Source: Pseudomonas sp. S06B 330 (GTDB taxonomy: Bacteria > Pseudomonadota > Gammaproteobacteria > Pseudomonadales > Pseudomonadaceae). Taken from it: a DNA stretch of 64,000 nt. Within the stretch, counting starts at the first letter, position 1. Each line of letters opens with the position of its first letter. The notes beneath the pieces are model-generated. The model was not told where the DNA came from and did not search any database. It saw only the letters and a list, made by a program, of their open reading frames with translations. The DNA is taken from assembly GCF_002845275.2 (NCBI RefSeq), contig NZ_CP088149.1, positions 349,501 through 413,500 of the forward strand, given 5' to 3'. Position numbers and translations under genes: made by a program. This document shows positions 7,484-15,755 of the stretch, piece after piece.

Positions 7484-9853
7484 CTAATTGCGGGGCATCA
7501 ACCGCAAGGTACTTTGCGCCGGTGTCACCCCCATTTGCGCCTTGTGGTACACCCCCTCGATATAGTCCTCAGCCTGATCGGCATAGTGTTTATCGAACAG
7601 CACGCCACTCTGCCCAACCGGGTTGATGGTCAGCGCCTGACTGGCATCGGCGAAGTCGATCAGGCGTCGAGTCGACGGGCCATAGGTTACCGGCCAAGGC
7701 GCCGGGCCGATCTTCGCTGAGAGGTTGTTGGGCACCTCATGCGTACCGGGCGCGGCGAAGGCGCCGACATTGAATAACAGGTTCAGTGGCTTCTGTAGCC
7801 CCAGCGGGTGGTTGTGGGTCAGGGTATGCGCAGTGCCCCATTGCCAGGCGGCTGGATCGTTGTCCAACGTTTCGCGCAGGTGGGCGATGCTGGCTTGCCA
7901 GGCACGTTTGACGGTATCTGTGCGATTGCCATGTTCGCTGCTGCCATGCTGGCCCCACCAGGGAGATTCGGCGTCGGCGGCCAGGCGTGGCAAGGCTGCG
8001 TCGATGGCGCGGGTGCTGATCATGGTCTGGAACCAGGCATCGCCCAGTTCGTCATGCATGGCCGCGTAAGCCAGGTCGTAGAGGAACTGGTTGAAGAGCG
8101 TGGCGCTAACCGAGTCCAGTGGGTAGTCACCGGTCCAGCTCGCCAGCTGTTCAACCAGTTCCTTCTCCCGATCACCACTGGCCACTTCACGCAGGGTCCC
8201 CAGTAATGGCGCCAGGGTTCGTGGGCCATAGTCGCTGACCGTGTCGAGTTGGAGCGCCTGGCTGTTTTGCGTATCCCATTTGGTCTCTGGATCGGCCAGG
8301 TGGCGGTCAATCTGTTGGCCACGGTCGGGAAGGTTGTAGTAACCCGGAATTGGCATCGCTGCCGGCGGCTGATAGTTGGCTGAGACGATGTAGCCGCTGG
8401 CCGGGTTCTCCTGCTGCGGGTTGGCGCTGAACGGGTAGAAGCCGAGCTTGTCAGCCTGTGGCGTACTGCCGTCGAGGATATACGCCGGGTTCACCCCATC
8501 CGGGCGAATCGGCAGCTGCGCTGCGGCCCACCAGCCGATATCGCCGCGGGCATTGGCCCAGACCAGATTGAGCCCGGGGGCTTGGACCTTGGCGGCAGCG
8601 GCTCGCATCTTGTCCAGGGAGTCGGCACGATTGATCTGGTAAAAACCGTCCAGGATCGGGTTTTCGGTTTCCAGGAAAGCCCACCACATGGCAATTGGTG
8701 TGGGCCCGGCATTGGTGCCGATCACGTCGTTGACGATCGGGCCGTGAGGCGAGCGGCGCAGGGTGATGGTCACTGGCTCTTCGCCCTTCACGGCGATAGT
8801 GTCCTGGGTGATGGTTAGGGCTTGCCACTGGCCGTTGATGCGGACCTGATCTGGGTTGTCCGGGTTGACCTGTTCGGCGATCAGATCGACATCGTCGTTC
8901 TGGAACATGGTCAGGCTCCAGCCGAAGTCACGGTTGTGGCCTAGCGAAGCAAAGGGATTGAGCGCCTGGTGATAGCCATAGAGGTTGAAACCAGGTGCCG
9001 ACAATTCGGCTTCATACCAGACCGAGGGCACCGCAAAGCTGATATGCGGATCGCCGGCCAACAGCGGCTTGCCGCTGCGTGTACGGCTGCCGGATACGGC
9101 CCAGGCGTTGCTCCCTTCGTACTGGGGAATGCCGGCCTCGCTCAAGGCTTGCTGGCTGACTTGGGCCAAGTGCTCCAGGCTCTTCCAGTCCGCGGCTGCC
9201 AGCGGCGGGCGACTGTGCAAAGCCCCTTGCGGATTCCAGTCGAGGTCGAAGATCTTCAGGTACTCGCTACCCAACTGGTCGCGAACAAAGGTCAACGCCG
9301 GTTCAGTGCGAAAGGCAGCGGCAAAGCTGTAGGCCATGTAGCCGGCGATACTTAGGGTGTCCTGCGCGGTGAAGGGCCGCGCAGTGATGCCCAGGACATC
9401 GAATTCCATCGGTTTGGGGTGGCTGTCCTGCCAGGCATTGACGCCATCGAGGTAGGCTTGCAGGGCGAGCCAGGCGGGCGCTTGTTTGTCCTGACGTTCG
9501 ACATAACGCTCGGCTTGTTCACGAATGCGCAGGTTACGGAACAAGGTGTCGGTGGGCAGCAGCTTGCTGCCGAGGATTTCAGCCAGTTCGCCACGGGCCA
9601 GGCGGCGGATGATTTCCATCTGAAACAGGCGGTCTTGGGCATGCACATAGCCCAGAGCACGGTACAGGTCGATCTCGTTGTTGGCCTGGATGTGCGGCAC
9701 ACCTCGGGCGTCATAACGCACACTGACCGGAGCCTGCAGGCTGGCCAGTGCTACCTCGCCCTCGCGCTGCGGCAACTTACCTTGCACATACCAGTAACCG
9801 CCACCAGCGACCGCGGCAATGACCACAGCGAGGAAGGTCAGGCTGCGCTTCAT
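7484..9853 (-). CDS. hacB: Penicillin acylase family protein, probable acyl-homoserine lactone acylase (HacB-like)
   Basis: This 789-residue N-terminal-nucleophile hydrolase precursor has a signal/anchor segment at about 4-22 and an alpha-subunit part with RYDARGVPHIQANNEIDLYRALGYVHAQDRLFQME. The self-cleavage site is Gly-Ser in YEGSNAWAVSG, making Ser248 the new N-terminal nucleophile of the beta subunit. SGKPLLAGDPH follows. Related periplasmic Pseudomonas enzymes (PvdQ, QuiP, HacB) cleave long-chain AHLs. Length and its place near serA match HacB (PA0305) best, but substrate is inferred. AAGGAG stands 5 bases before ATG 9853; the TTG at 9856 is not the start. Confidence 0.82.
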   Translation of the reverse strand: MKRSLTFLAVVIAAVAGGGYWYVQGKLPQREGEVALASLQAPVSVRYDARGVPHIQANNEIDLYRALGYVHAQDRLFQMEIIRRLARGELAEILGSKLLPTDTLFRNLRIREQAERYVERQDKQAPAWLALQAYLDGVNAWQDSHPKPMEFDVLGITARPFTAQDTLSIAGYMAYSFAAAFRTEPALTFVRDQLGSEYLKIFDLDWNPQGALHSRPPLAAADWKSLEHLAQVSQQALSEAGIPQYEGSNAWAVSGSRTRSGKPLLAGDPHISFAVPSVWYEAELSAPGFNLYGYHQALNPFASLGHNRDFGWSLTMFQNDDVDLIAEQVNPDNPDQVRINGQWQALTITQDTIAVKGEEPVTITLRRSPHGPIVNDVIGTNAGPTPIAMWWAFLETENPILDGFYQINRADSLDKMRAAAAKVQAPGLNLVWANARGDIGWWAAAQLPIRPDGVNPAYILDGSTPQADKLGFYPFSANPQQENPASGYIVSANYQPPAAMPIPGYYNLPDRGQQIDRHLADPETKWDTQNSQALQLDTVSDYGPRTLAPLLGTLREVASGDREKELVEQLASWTGDYPLDSVSATLFNQFLYDLAYAAMHDELGDAWFQTMISTRAIDAALPRLAADAESPWWGQHGSSEHGNRTDTVKRAWQASIAHLRETLDNDPAAWQWGTAHTLTHNHPLGLQKPLNLLFNVGAFAAPGTHEVPNNLSAKIGPAPWPVTYGPSTRRLIDFADASQALTINPVGQSGVLFDKHYADQAEDYIEGVYHKAQMGVTPAQSTLRLMPRN

Positions 9854-9937
9854 CAAGACTCCTTGTACTTTTTAGCGGATGTTGTGGTCCGATGATCAAG
9901 CTAAATCAGGACAGAGGATAGCCCCAAAGGAGGGAAG

Positions 9938-10486
9938 ATGAATCTCAGTGAAAAACAGAAAATGCTCAGTGGCCAGCTCTACCACGCCAGCTGCCCGGAA
10001 CTGCAGGCCGAGCAAATTGCCAACAAGCACTGGATGCAGCGCTACAACAACAGTGCCGAGCTGCTGAATGAGCAGCGTCATGGCCTGCTGGTGGAACACT
10101 TCGCGGCGGTCGGCAATGGTGCAGTGATTCGCCCACCGTTCTATTGCGACTATGGCTACAACATCAGCCTTGGCAGCAATGTCTTCATGAATTTCAACTG
10201 TGTGATCCTTGATGTCTGCCCCGTCAGCATCGGTGACGACTGTCAGATCGGCCCAGCGGTGCAGATCTATACGGCTGACCACCCGCTGGATCCCAAGGTC
10301 CGCCGCAGCGGCCTGGAGAGTGGCCGGCCAGTGAAGATCGGCAGCAATGTGTGGATTGGTGGCGGGGCGATCATCCTGCCGGGTGTCACCGTGGGCGATA
10401 ACGCGGTGATCGGCGCTGGCAGTGTGGTGACACGCGATGTGCCGGCCCGAGCGACGGTGGTGGGCAACCCTGCGCGCTTGCGTTAA
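9938..10486 (+). CDS. Sugar O-acetyltransferase (maltose/nodulation-type, hexapeptide repeat)
   Basis: The 182 residues form a left-handed beta-helix acetyltransferase of the Maa/NodL/LacA family. An N-terminal helical mac domain ([18 protein letters not shown]...) is followed by hexapeptide repeats from about residue 60. The probable catalytic His sits in IYTADHPLD, and the end [23 protein letters not shown] is diagnostic. It transfers acetyl from acetyl-CoA to a sugar hydroxyl; the natural acceptor is unknown. A very strong AAGGAGGG site precedes the ATG. The stop overlaps the stop of the converging gene at 10483. Confidence 0.9.
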   Translation: MNLSEKQKMLSGQLYHASCPELQAEQIANKHWMQRYNNSAELLNEQRHGLLVEHFAAVGNGAVIRPPFYCDYGYNISLGSNVFMNFNCVILDVCPVSIGDDCQIGPAVQIYTADHPLDPKVRRSGLESGRPVKIGSNVWIGGGAIILPGVTVGDNAVIGAGSVVTRDVPARATVVGNPARLR

Positions 10487-11052
10487 GGGCTCCAGGGGCA
10501 GTAGCAACCCACGGCCATGGTATGCGTGGCACTGACGGCGCGGCCCTGACTCAAGGCCAGCAGAATCGGCTCGATGAAGCTGTTGCTCGAGTTGCAGGTT
10601 GCGCCCTCGCTATAGGGGCCGAAGTAAGCCAGCTTGCCCTGGCGATCCCAGATCGCTACCGCCGGGCTGGCTGGCAGGTGCTCGGCACCGGGGAAATTGG
10701 CCAGCGGTTTGAGCGCACTGAGGGTGGTGGGCAATTGGCCGCGGCTACCGGGTTTCTGTACGACATAGAAATCCACACCCTGCGCGGCGAACTGTTCGAT
10801 CAGCTCGGCCAGGTGTTGCTGATTGCCGACGTTGCAGGGGCACGCCGGATCCCAGAAGTGCACCAGGCGAATCGGCCCAGGCCCGGCGATGGTGGCTGGG
10901 AGTTGCAGGCGGTCGCCGGAAAACAGGGCGGTTTGGTTGTCGAAGGTGCGTAGGTAGCGGCTCTGGAAACTGTCGTAGGCCCACCACAAACCTGCCGCGC
11001 ATAGCGCAACGATCAACAGGCCGAAAAGGGTGCGGGTGGTGGGCGCTAGCAT
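10483..11052 (-). CDS. Membrane-anchored thioredoxin-like protein (DUF6436 type)
   Basis: The 189 residues have one N-terminal membrane segment (about 8-25) and a thioredoxin-like domain facing the periplasm. The segment [21 protein letters not shown] carries a CPC motif where thioredoxins have CXXC. Three further cysteines follow (CNSS, and GCYC near the end). The conserved pattern [14 protein letters not shown] resembles TlpA/peroxiredoxin folds. A redox or cysteine-chaperone role is possible but untested. Its stop overlaps the acetyltransferase stop (TTAA). Confidence 0.7.
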   Translation of the reverse strand: MLAPTTRTLFGLLIVALCAAGLWWAYDSFQSRYLRTFDNQTALFSGDRLQLPATIAGPGPIRLVHFWDPACPCNVGNQQHLAELIEQFAAQGVDFYVVQKPGSRGQLPTTLSALKPLANFPGAEHLPASPAVAIWDRQGKLAYFGPYSEGATCNSSNSFIEPILLALSQGRAVSATHTMAVGCYCPWSP

Positions 11053-11152
11053 GAGGGCAATATCCGTTAAAAGTCACCTAGCTTGCCATGCGGCTGGCGA
11101 CAGCTGAATATCCTAGGTCAATATCTCGCCTTTGCTGTATGGAAAATCGTCT

Positions 11153-12094
11153 ATGCCTGCGTCATTTCAGCCCGATTCGTTACGCGCCAGCTTGTCTGCG
11201 TTGGCGGCACGCCAGCCGTTGTCGAGTCAGGCCCAGGCCTACCAGCGCTACTACGGGCTGGATCTGCCGGCACGCAAGGAGACGCCGCAGCGTTGGCTGG
11301 GGCGTTTCCAGGCGGCGGGATTCGAGTTGGTCGGCCAGGTGTGGATGCCCGCGGCACCTGTGGCGACCCTGGTATTGCTGCATGGCTACTACGACCACAT
11401 GGGGTTGTACCGGCATGTGATCGAGTGGGCATTGGATCAGGATTACGCCGTGATCGCTTGCGACTTGCCGGGGCACGGTTTGTCCAGTGGCGAACGGGCC
11501 AGCATTGACGATTTCGGCGCGTACCAACAAGTGCTGCAAGCGCTGTTTGAGCAGGGGCGTAGTCTCGACCTGCCGCAGCCCTGGCATCTTTGTGGGCAGA
11601 GTACCGGTGGGGCGATTGTCATCGATCATCTGCTGCACGGTGGCGCGCAAAGCCCAGCCCAGGGTCAGGTAATACTGCTGGCGCCATTGGTGCGGCCACG
11701 CGCGTGGCGCTGGTCGAAATTGAGCTATCGGCTACTGCGGCCCTTCGTCAACGGCATCGAACGACGCTTCAGTGAAAACAGCAACGATCCGACGTTTCTG
11801 CCGTTTTTGCAGGCAGATCCGCTACAACCGCGGCGTTTACCGACGGCCTGGGTCGGGGCGCTGGTGGATTGGGTCAAACGCATCGAGGCGGCACCGGTCA
11901 GTGCGCGGCGACTGGTGATTATCCAGGGCGAGTCGGACATGACCGTGGACTGGCCGTATAACCTCAAGGTATTGCGGGAGAAATTTGCCGCGCCGGAAAT
12001 ACTGCTGATTCCTGAGGCGCGGCATCATTTAGCCAACGAGCTGCCGGCGATTCGTCAGCGCTATTTCGACTTCATTGATCAACGCTTGGGCTGA
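11153..12094 (+). CDS. Alpha/beta hydrolase, serine aminopeptidase S33/monoacylglycerol-lipase type
   Basis: The 313-residue cytoplasmic hydrolase has an oxyanion segment LLHGYYDHMGLYRHVIEWAL, DLPGHGLSSG, the nucleophile elbow CGQSTGG, a C-terminal acid near IIQGESDMTVDW, and the catalytic His in PEARHHLANE. This resembles lysophospholipase/monoacylglycerol lipases (Hydrolase_4). The substrate is unknown. I chose ATG 11153 (MPASFQPD) rather than the TTG at 11132. It diverges from the DUF6436 gene and converges on the DUF2059 gene, whose stop abuts it directly. Confidence 0.85.
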   Translation: MPASFQPDSLRASLSALAARQPLSSQAQAYQRYYGLDLPARKETPQRWLGRFQAAGFELVGQVWMPAAPVATLVLLHGYYDHMGLYRHVIEWALDQDYAVIACDLPGHGLSSGERASIDDFGAYQQVLQALFEQGRSLDLPQPWHLCGQSTGGAIVIDHLLHGGAQSPAQGQVILLAPLVRPRAWRWSKLSYRLLRPFVNGIERRFSENSNDPTFLPFLQADPLQPRRLPTAWVGALVDWVKRIEAAPVSARRLVIIQGESDMTVDWPYNLKVLREKFAAPEILLIPEARHHLANELPAIRQRYFDFIDQRLG

Positions 12095-12844
12095 TCACTT
12101 CAAGTCTGAGGTGTTCTGGCCGACGGCCAAGCCTGCTCGAATGGCGGCCAGGGCCGCCTTGTAGTAAGTCTGGCCTTCAGTGGATTCGGCAAAGGTGGCG
12201 AATTCATCCAGCTCGGCATCGGACAGGTTGCGATACACATAGAGCAGGGTGTTGTTCATCTCGCTACCAATCTGTTGCATCAGGCGCTGGCGTTGGCCAT
12301 CAAGCAGACCTTGAGCCTGGCCGCCGCCGAGCAAGCCGGGAATCATCTGGCTGAGGCTGTCGGCAGCAACACCGGCAATCGCCAAGCTGACTTCAGCACC
12401 GGCTTCGCGCGCTGGCAGGGCCTGGGCCAGGTGACCGATGATCAGCAGACGATTGTCACTGGCCTCCATCTTGGGCAGTCCTTTGGCGTTTTTGGCCAGC
12501 TGGTCACGTCGGGTAGCCAGCAACTCGGCGGCGACAACCTTGCGTCCCAACGGCGACTGGAAGAACACCAATGCAGGGCTAGGGTTGCTCAGGTTGGCGC
12601 GCAACTGTGCCTGGGCACGCCTGTCCATGGCTTTGGCCTCAAAGCGCTGGTTGCTGTTATTGACCAGCGCCTGATAAACGGCGGGCGGCAGGCTATTGCG
12701 ATAGCGCTGCTGGGCGGCATCGAGGGCATCGGTAAAGTGGGCGCGCTGCTCGGGCCAGCCGGCGACCTTGTAAAGTTGGTCGAGGCTGTCTGCCCAGACA
12801 GGCGTGGTGCAGATCATCATCAGCAAAAAAAACAAACGGCGCAT
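12095..12844 (-). CDS. DUF2059-type secreted protein
   Basis: The 249-residue protein has a signal peptide (MRRLFFLLMMICTTPVWADS). The mature part is helical. The C-terminal half (LLYVYRNLSDAELDEFATFAESTEGQTYYKAALAAI) matches the DUF2059 pattern, in which aromatic and acidic residues recur. The function of the family is unknown; export to the periplasm is likely. A CAGGAG site precedes ATG 12844. It converges on the hydrolase with no gap. Confidence 0.75.
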   Translation of the reverse strand: MRRLFFLLMMICTTPVWADSLDQLYKVAGWPEQRAHFTDALDAAQQRYRNSLPPAVYQALVNNSNQRFEAKAMDRRAQAQLRANLSNPSPALVFFQSPLGRKVVAAELLATRRDQLAKNAKGLPKMEASDNRLLIIGHLAQALPAREAGAEVSLAIAGVAADSLSQMIPGLLGGGQAQGLLDGQRQRLMQQIGSEMNNTLLYVYRNLSDAELDEFATFAESTEGQTYYKAALAAIRAGLAVGQNTSDLK

Positions 12845-12966
12845 TCAGGACTCCTGTCGGCAGGGCGCTATTGTCTTGGCCTTGCCGGGCTTTGTCGAGA
12901 AGCCATTGCATACTCTCAGCTAAGTGGCGCTGTTGGTTTTCGCAGCAGATGGATACTATGCGCGCC

Positions 12967-13590
12967 ATGCCCCTATCTCCTGATCACCCACTGCTGTTGC
13001 GCATTGTCGACGACCTGGCCTCCTGTGGCTGGTCGCAGCAGAATATCTTCCTTCCAGAGTCGTTGACCCTGGCGCTGGCGGCTGAGTGTCGTATACGTGC
13101 CGAGGAGGGTGAACTGGCTCCCGCCGCGGTAGGTCGGGGCGCGAGCCAAGAGGTTCGCGAGGGTATTCGCGGCGATCATATCCAGTGGCTGGAGCCCGGC
13201 CAGGCTGAGTGCTGTGATCAGTACCTTGAACTGATGGATGGCCTGCGTGAAGCCCTCAATCGTGGGTTGTTTCTGGGGCTTGAAGATTTCGAGTGCCACT
13301 TTGCCCTGTATCCGCCCGGGGCTTTCTATCGCAAGCACCTTGACCGTTTCCGCGACGATGACCGACGCACGGTATCGGCGGTGATCTATCTCAACCCGGA
13401 CTGGTTGCCAGGCGATGGTGGGCAGTTGCGCATGAGCCTTAAAGACGGCGTGGAACACGACGTGGAGCCTATTGGAGGCTGCCTGGTGGTATTCCTTTCT
13501 GGTGATATTCCCCATGAAGTGCTGCCGGCTCGGCGCGAGCGGTTGTCGGTCACCGGCTGGTTCCGTCGTCGTGGCAATGAACCGTTCTAA
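12967..13590 (+). CDS. 2-oxoglutarate/Fe(II)-dependent oxygenase (prolyl-4-hydroxylase-like)
   Basis: The 207-residue protein has the double-stranded beta-helix core of SM-20/P4H-type oxygenases. It has an iron-binding HXD at His124/Asp126 (YRKHLDRF), distal His183 (GDIPHEV), and an Arg shortly after in RRERLSVTGWF for 2-oxoglutarate. Such enzymes hydroxylate proteins or small molecules; the target is unknown. The start is uncertain, since in-frame ATGs at 12949, 12958 and 12967 all lack a clear ribosome-binding site. The DUF523 gene begins inside its last 14 bases, so the two are probably co-translated. Confidence 0.85.
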   Translation: MPLSPDHPLLLRIVDDLASCGWSQQNIFLPESLTLALAAECRIRAEEGELAPAAVGRGASQEVREGIRGDHIQWLEPGQAECCDQYLELMDGLREALNRGLFLGLEDFECHFALYPPGAFYRKHLDRFRDDDRRTVSAVIYLNPDWLPGDGGQLRMSLKDGVEHDVEPIGGCLVVFLSGDIPHEVLPARRERLSVTGWFRRRGNEPF

Positions 13591-14098
13591 CCGGCACAAG
13601 GTGCTGGTCAGCGCCTGTCTGCTGGGGCAGCCGGTGCGTTATGACGGGCGCGCCAGCGGCCACCCTGATCTGCTGCAGCGCTGGCAGAGCGAAGGCCGGA
13701 TCGTGCCGTTGTGCCCGGAAGTCGCAGGTGGACTACCGACGCCACGGCCACCTGCGGAGATTCCGGGAGGGCAGGGTCGTGATGTCCTTGATGGTCAGGT
13801 GCAAGTGCTGACGGTCAGTGGTGAAGATGTCAGTGCGCAGTTTCTCGCCGGTGCTCAGTTGGCGCTGGCGCTGGTTCGTCGCCATGGCGTTCGGATCGCA
13901 GTGCTCAAGTCCGGTAGCCCGTCGTGCGGTAACGCGCTGACCTATGACGGTACCTTCAGTGACACCAAGGTGGCGGGTGAGGGTGTGACCACTGCCTTGT
14001 TGCGCCGCGAAGGGGTGCAGGTGTTCAGTGAGCTGGAACTCGAGGCGGCAGAGCTAGCGTTGCAGCAGCTACCTAATGGTGGGGCTGTTGATTCGTAG
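13577..14098 (+). CDS. DUF523 protein, TudS-like [4Fe-4S] desulfidase candidate
   Basis: The 173-residue protein has three cysteines in family positions: VSACLLG, PLCPEVAGG and GSPSCG. In the DUF523 enzyme TudS three cysteines hold a [4Fe-4S] cluster that removes sulfur from thiouracil, so a desulfidase role is a reasonable inference. RYDGR and the KSGSPSCG loop are also family marks. ATG 13577 lies inside the end of the 2OG-oxygenase gene. Its TAG stop falls within the first bases of a REP element, so the repeat may have supplied or moved the end of the gene. Confidence 0.82.
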   Translation: MNRSNRHKVLVSACLLGQPVRYDGRASGHPDLLQRWQSEGRIVPLCPEVAGGLPTPRPPAEIPGGQGRDVLDGQVQVLTVSGEDVSAQFLAGAQLALALVRRHGVRIAVLKSGSPSCGNALTYDGTFSDTKVAGEGVTTALLRREGVQVFSELELEAAELALQQLPNGGAVDS

Positions 14099-14208
14099 CC
14101 GCTGCCGACAGGCTGCGATCGGGCGTGAAGCGGCCGTCATTCAGGCCTATTTCGACAGGCGGATCACGACTGCTTCGCAGCCGATCGCAGCCTGACGGCA
14201 GCGGCTAC
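14095..14208. repeat. Paired REP (BIME-like) element, copy B
   Basis: It starts GTAGCCGCTGCCG and ends CGGCAGCGGCTAC, with GGCTGCGATCGGGCG and CCGATCGCAGCC as mirrored inner parts. It has the same layout as copies A and C, and almost fills the space between two convergent genes. Confidence 0.9.
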
Positions 14209-14224
14209 AGCTAACCAGACGGTA

Positions 14225-14995
14225 TTACTGCTTGGGCGGCTTGCTGGCGTCCATTCCGAACCACTTCTGTGACAGCGCTGCCAAGCGCCCATCGGCCTTG
14301 ATCCGCTGCAGGGCTTTATCCACAGCACTGTGGAATGCCGGGTTACCCTTCTGAAACGGAATCGCCAGGCTCACGATGGGCCCGACGGTAGCGCCTTCAG
14401 TCACCGGTTGTTGACTGTCGCGAATGGCATGCGGCACCAGCAGGCGATCACTGATGGCGGCGTCGATCTGGTCGTTAGCCACGTCCTTGAGCGGTTGACT
14501 GGCGTCCGGGTAGCTGCGCAGATCAACCCCTTCGACCCCGCGTGCTTGCTCGGCGAACTGACTACCCTGAACAACCCCCAGGCTGTGGCCCTTGAGCGCT
14601 TCGAGCGTGCTCAATGGGTTTTTCTGTTCCTTGCGCACAATCAGCTGGGCGCTGGAGTAACTGTAGGGTTCGCTGAAATCCAGGCGCTCTTTGAGTTCGT
14701 CAGTGGCGGCAATATGGTTAAGGGCAATGTCATATTTGCCGCTTTCAACACCAGGCAGCAGGTCGTCGCGAGTAGTGACCACGAACTGGGCACGCACATC
14801 CAGTTCTTTGGCCAGTTCCTGGCCGAGTTCAACTTCGAAGCCGGCCAGTTTGCCGTCATCCTTGAAGTTGAACGGCGCCATATTGGCCTCGATGGCAATG
14901 CGTAACTCGCCACGGTCGTTCATGTCATCGATCAACTCAGCGTGTGCCCACGGGCTGAGCAGTGCGGCAAACAGTATCCCTATGGTCAAGCGCAT
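14225..14995 (-). CDS. Amino-acid (FliY-type) ABC transporter substrate-binding protein, orphan
   Basis: This 256-residue family-3 periplasmic binding protein has a signal peptide ending near WAHAEL. The ligand-binding pattern is RGELRIAIEANMAPFNFKDDGKLAGFEVELGQELA, then SGKYDIALNHIAATDELKERLDFSEPY. These proteins bind polar amino acids. The P. aeruginosa gene in this position (PA0314) is annotated as FliY of a cysteine system. No permease or ATPase gene adjoins it here, unlike tcyJ at 56.6 kb, so it may share a transporter. Confidence 0.85.
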   Translation of the reverse strand: MRLTIGILFAALLSPWAHAELIDDMNDRGELRIAIEANMAPFNFKDDGKLAGFEVELGQELAKELDVRAQFVVTTRDDLLPGVESGKYDIALNHIAATDELKERLDFSEPYSYSSAQLIVRKEQKNPLSTLEALKGHSLGVVQGSQFAEQARGVEGVDLRSYPDASQPLKDVANDQIDAAISDRLLVPHAIRDSQQPVTEGATVGPIVSLAIPFQKGNPAFHSAVDKALQRIKADGRLAALSQKWFGMDASKPPKQ

Positions 14996-15109
14996 CTAAA
15001 TCCCTTGTATTCGTTGGCAGTGAAAAACATCGCCGTAGCTTTCTGATGATGCCACGGTCGCGCGCAACTTAGGACAGCATCGACGCTAGGATGTTAGGCG
15101 CTGGAGGAA

Positions 15110-15142
15110 ATATTTTCTGTACGAAATTTCGGATATTTTCTG
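15110..15142 (+). repeat. Two direct repeats ATATTTTCTG upstream of the DUF4399 gene
   Basis: Exact 10-mers lie at 15110-15119 and 15133-15142, 23 bases apart, in the AT-rich gap between divergent genes. The spacing is close to two helix turns, as in tandem regulator sites. Nothing else is seen in this 224-base gap apart from an AGGAG site before ATG 15220. Confidence 0.35.
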
Positions 15143-15219
15143 ATGCAATTGATCTATGGTTACAAACCATTGCCTCTGATTCACTGGCAAGGTTTAGAAA
15201 CAAATCACAGGAGAAGTGA

Positions 15220-15696
15220 ATGAAAAGCCTAGTTTCGCGTGCAGCCGTCGTCGGCCTGTTGATGGGAGTGTCGGCATTTGCTGTAGCCGCCGAAGGCCTG
15301 AAGAGCCAGGAGCCACCGAAAGACGCCAAGGTCTTCATCGTTTCCCCGGCTGATGGCGCGACGGTCGACAAGACCTTCACCGTCAAATTCGGCATCGAGG
15401 GCATGGAGCTCAAACCCGCGGGTGACCAAACCCCGCACACCGGCCACCATCACCTGTTGGTAGATGTCGACAAGGAACCGGTCGCTGACCAGGTGTTGCC
15501 AACCAGCCTGCTGCCGGAAAACAAGGCGCCACTGCCTGCCGGTCCGCAAGTGCTGCACTTCGGCAAGGCTCAGACCGAAGTTGAACTGACCCTGACCCCA
15601 GGCAAACACACGCTGCAACTTGTGTTGGGCGACAAGTTTCATGTGCCGTTCAAGCCAAGCCTTGAATCGAAGAAGATCACCGTGAACGTAAAGTAA
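15220..15696 (+). CDS. DUF4399 periplasmic protein
   Basis: The 158-residue protein has a signal peptide (cleavage near AVAAEG) and a beta-rich domain. It shows AKVFIVSPADGATVDKTFTVKFGIEGMELKPAG, then a histidine cluster HTGHHHLLVDVD and TLTPGKHTLQLVLGDKFHVPFKP. This is the DUF4399 pattern; the histidines suggest metal binding, but no function is known. CAGGAG lies ahead of the ATG. It converges on serA, sharing the two-way terminator at 15709-15741. Confidence 0.82.
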   Translation: MKSLVSRAAVVGLLMGVSAFAVAAEGLKSQEPPKDAKVFIVSPADGATVDKTFTVKFGIEGMELKPAGDQTPHTGHHHLLVDVDKEPVADQVLPTSLLPENKAPLPAGPQVLHFGKAQTEVELTLTPGKHTLQLVLGDKFHVPFKPSLESKKITVNVK

Positions 15697-15708
15697 ACGG
15701 CGCAGCAT

Positions 15709-15741
15709 AAAAAAGGGAGGCCACCAGGGCCTCCCTTTTTT
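15709..15741. terminator. Two-way intrinsic terminator between the DUF4399 gene and serA
   Basis: AAAAAAGGGAGGCC (15709-15722) pairs fully with GGCCTCCCTTTTTT (15728-15741) around a 5-base loop. This gives a G/C stem with a T run in either direction, placed between two converging stops. Confidence 0.92.
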
Positions 15742-15755
15742 GTTGCCAGAAAACC

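Noticed and set aside
8020-8322. Frameshift in hacB suggested by overlapping frames
   Set aside because: The 789-codon frame is continuous and carries all acylase motifs; the overlapping frames are shadows.
11132-11152. TTG start for the hydrolase gene
   Set aside because: ATG 11153 begins a more plausible N terminus; the TTG has no ribosome-binding site.
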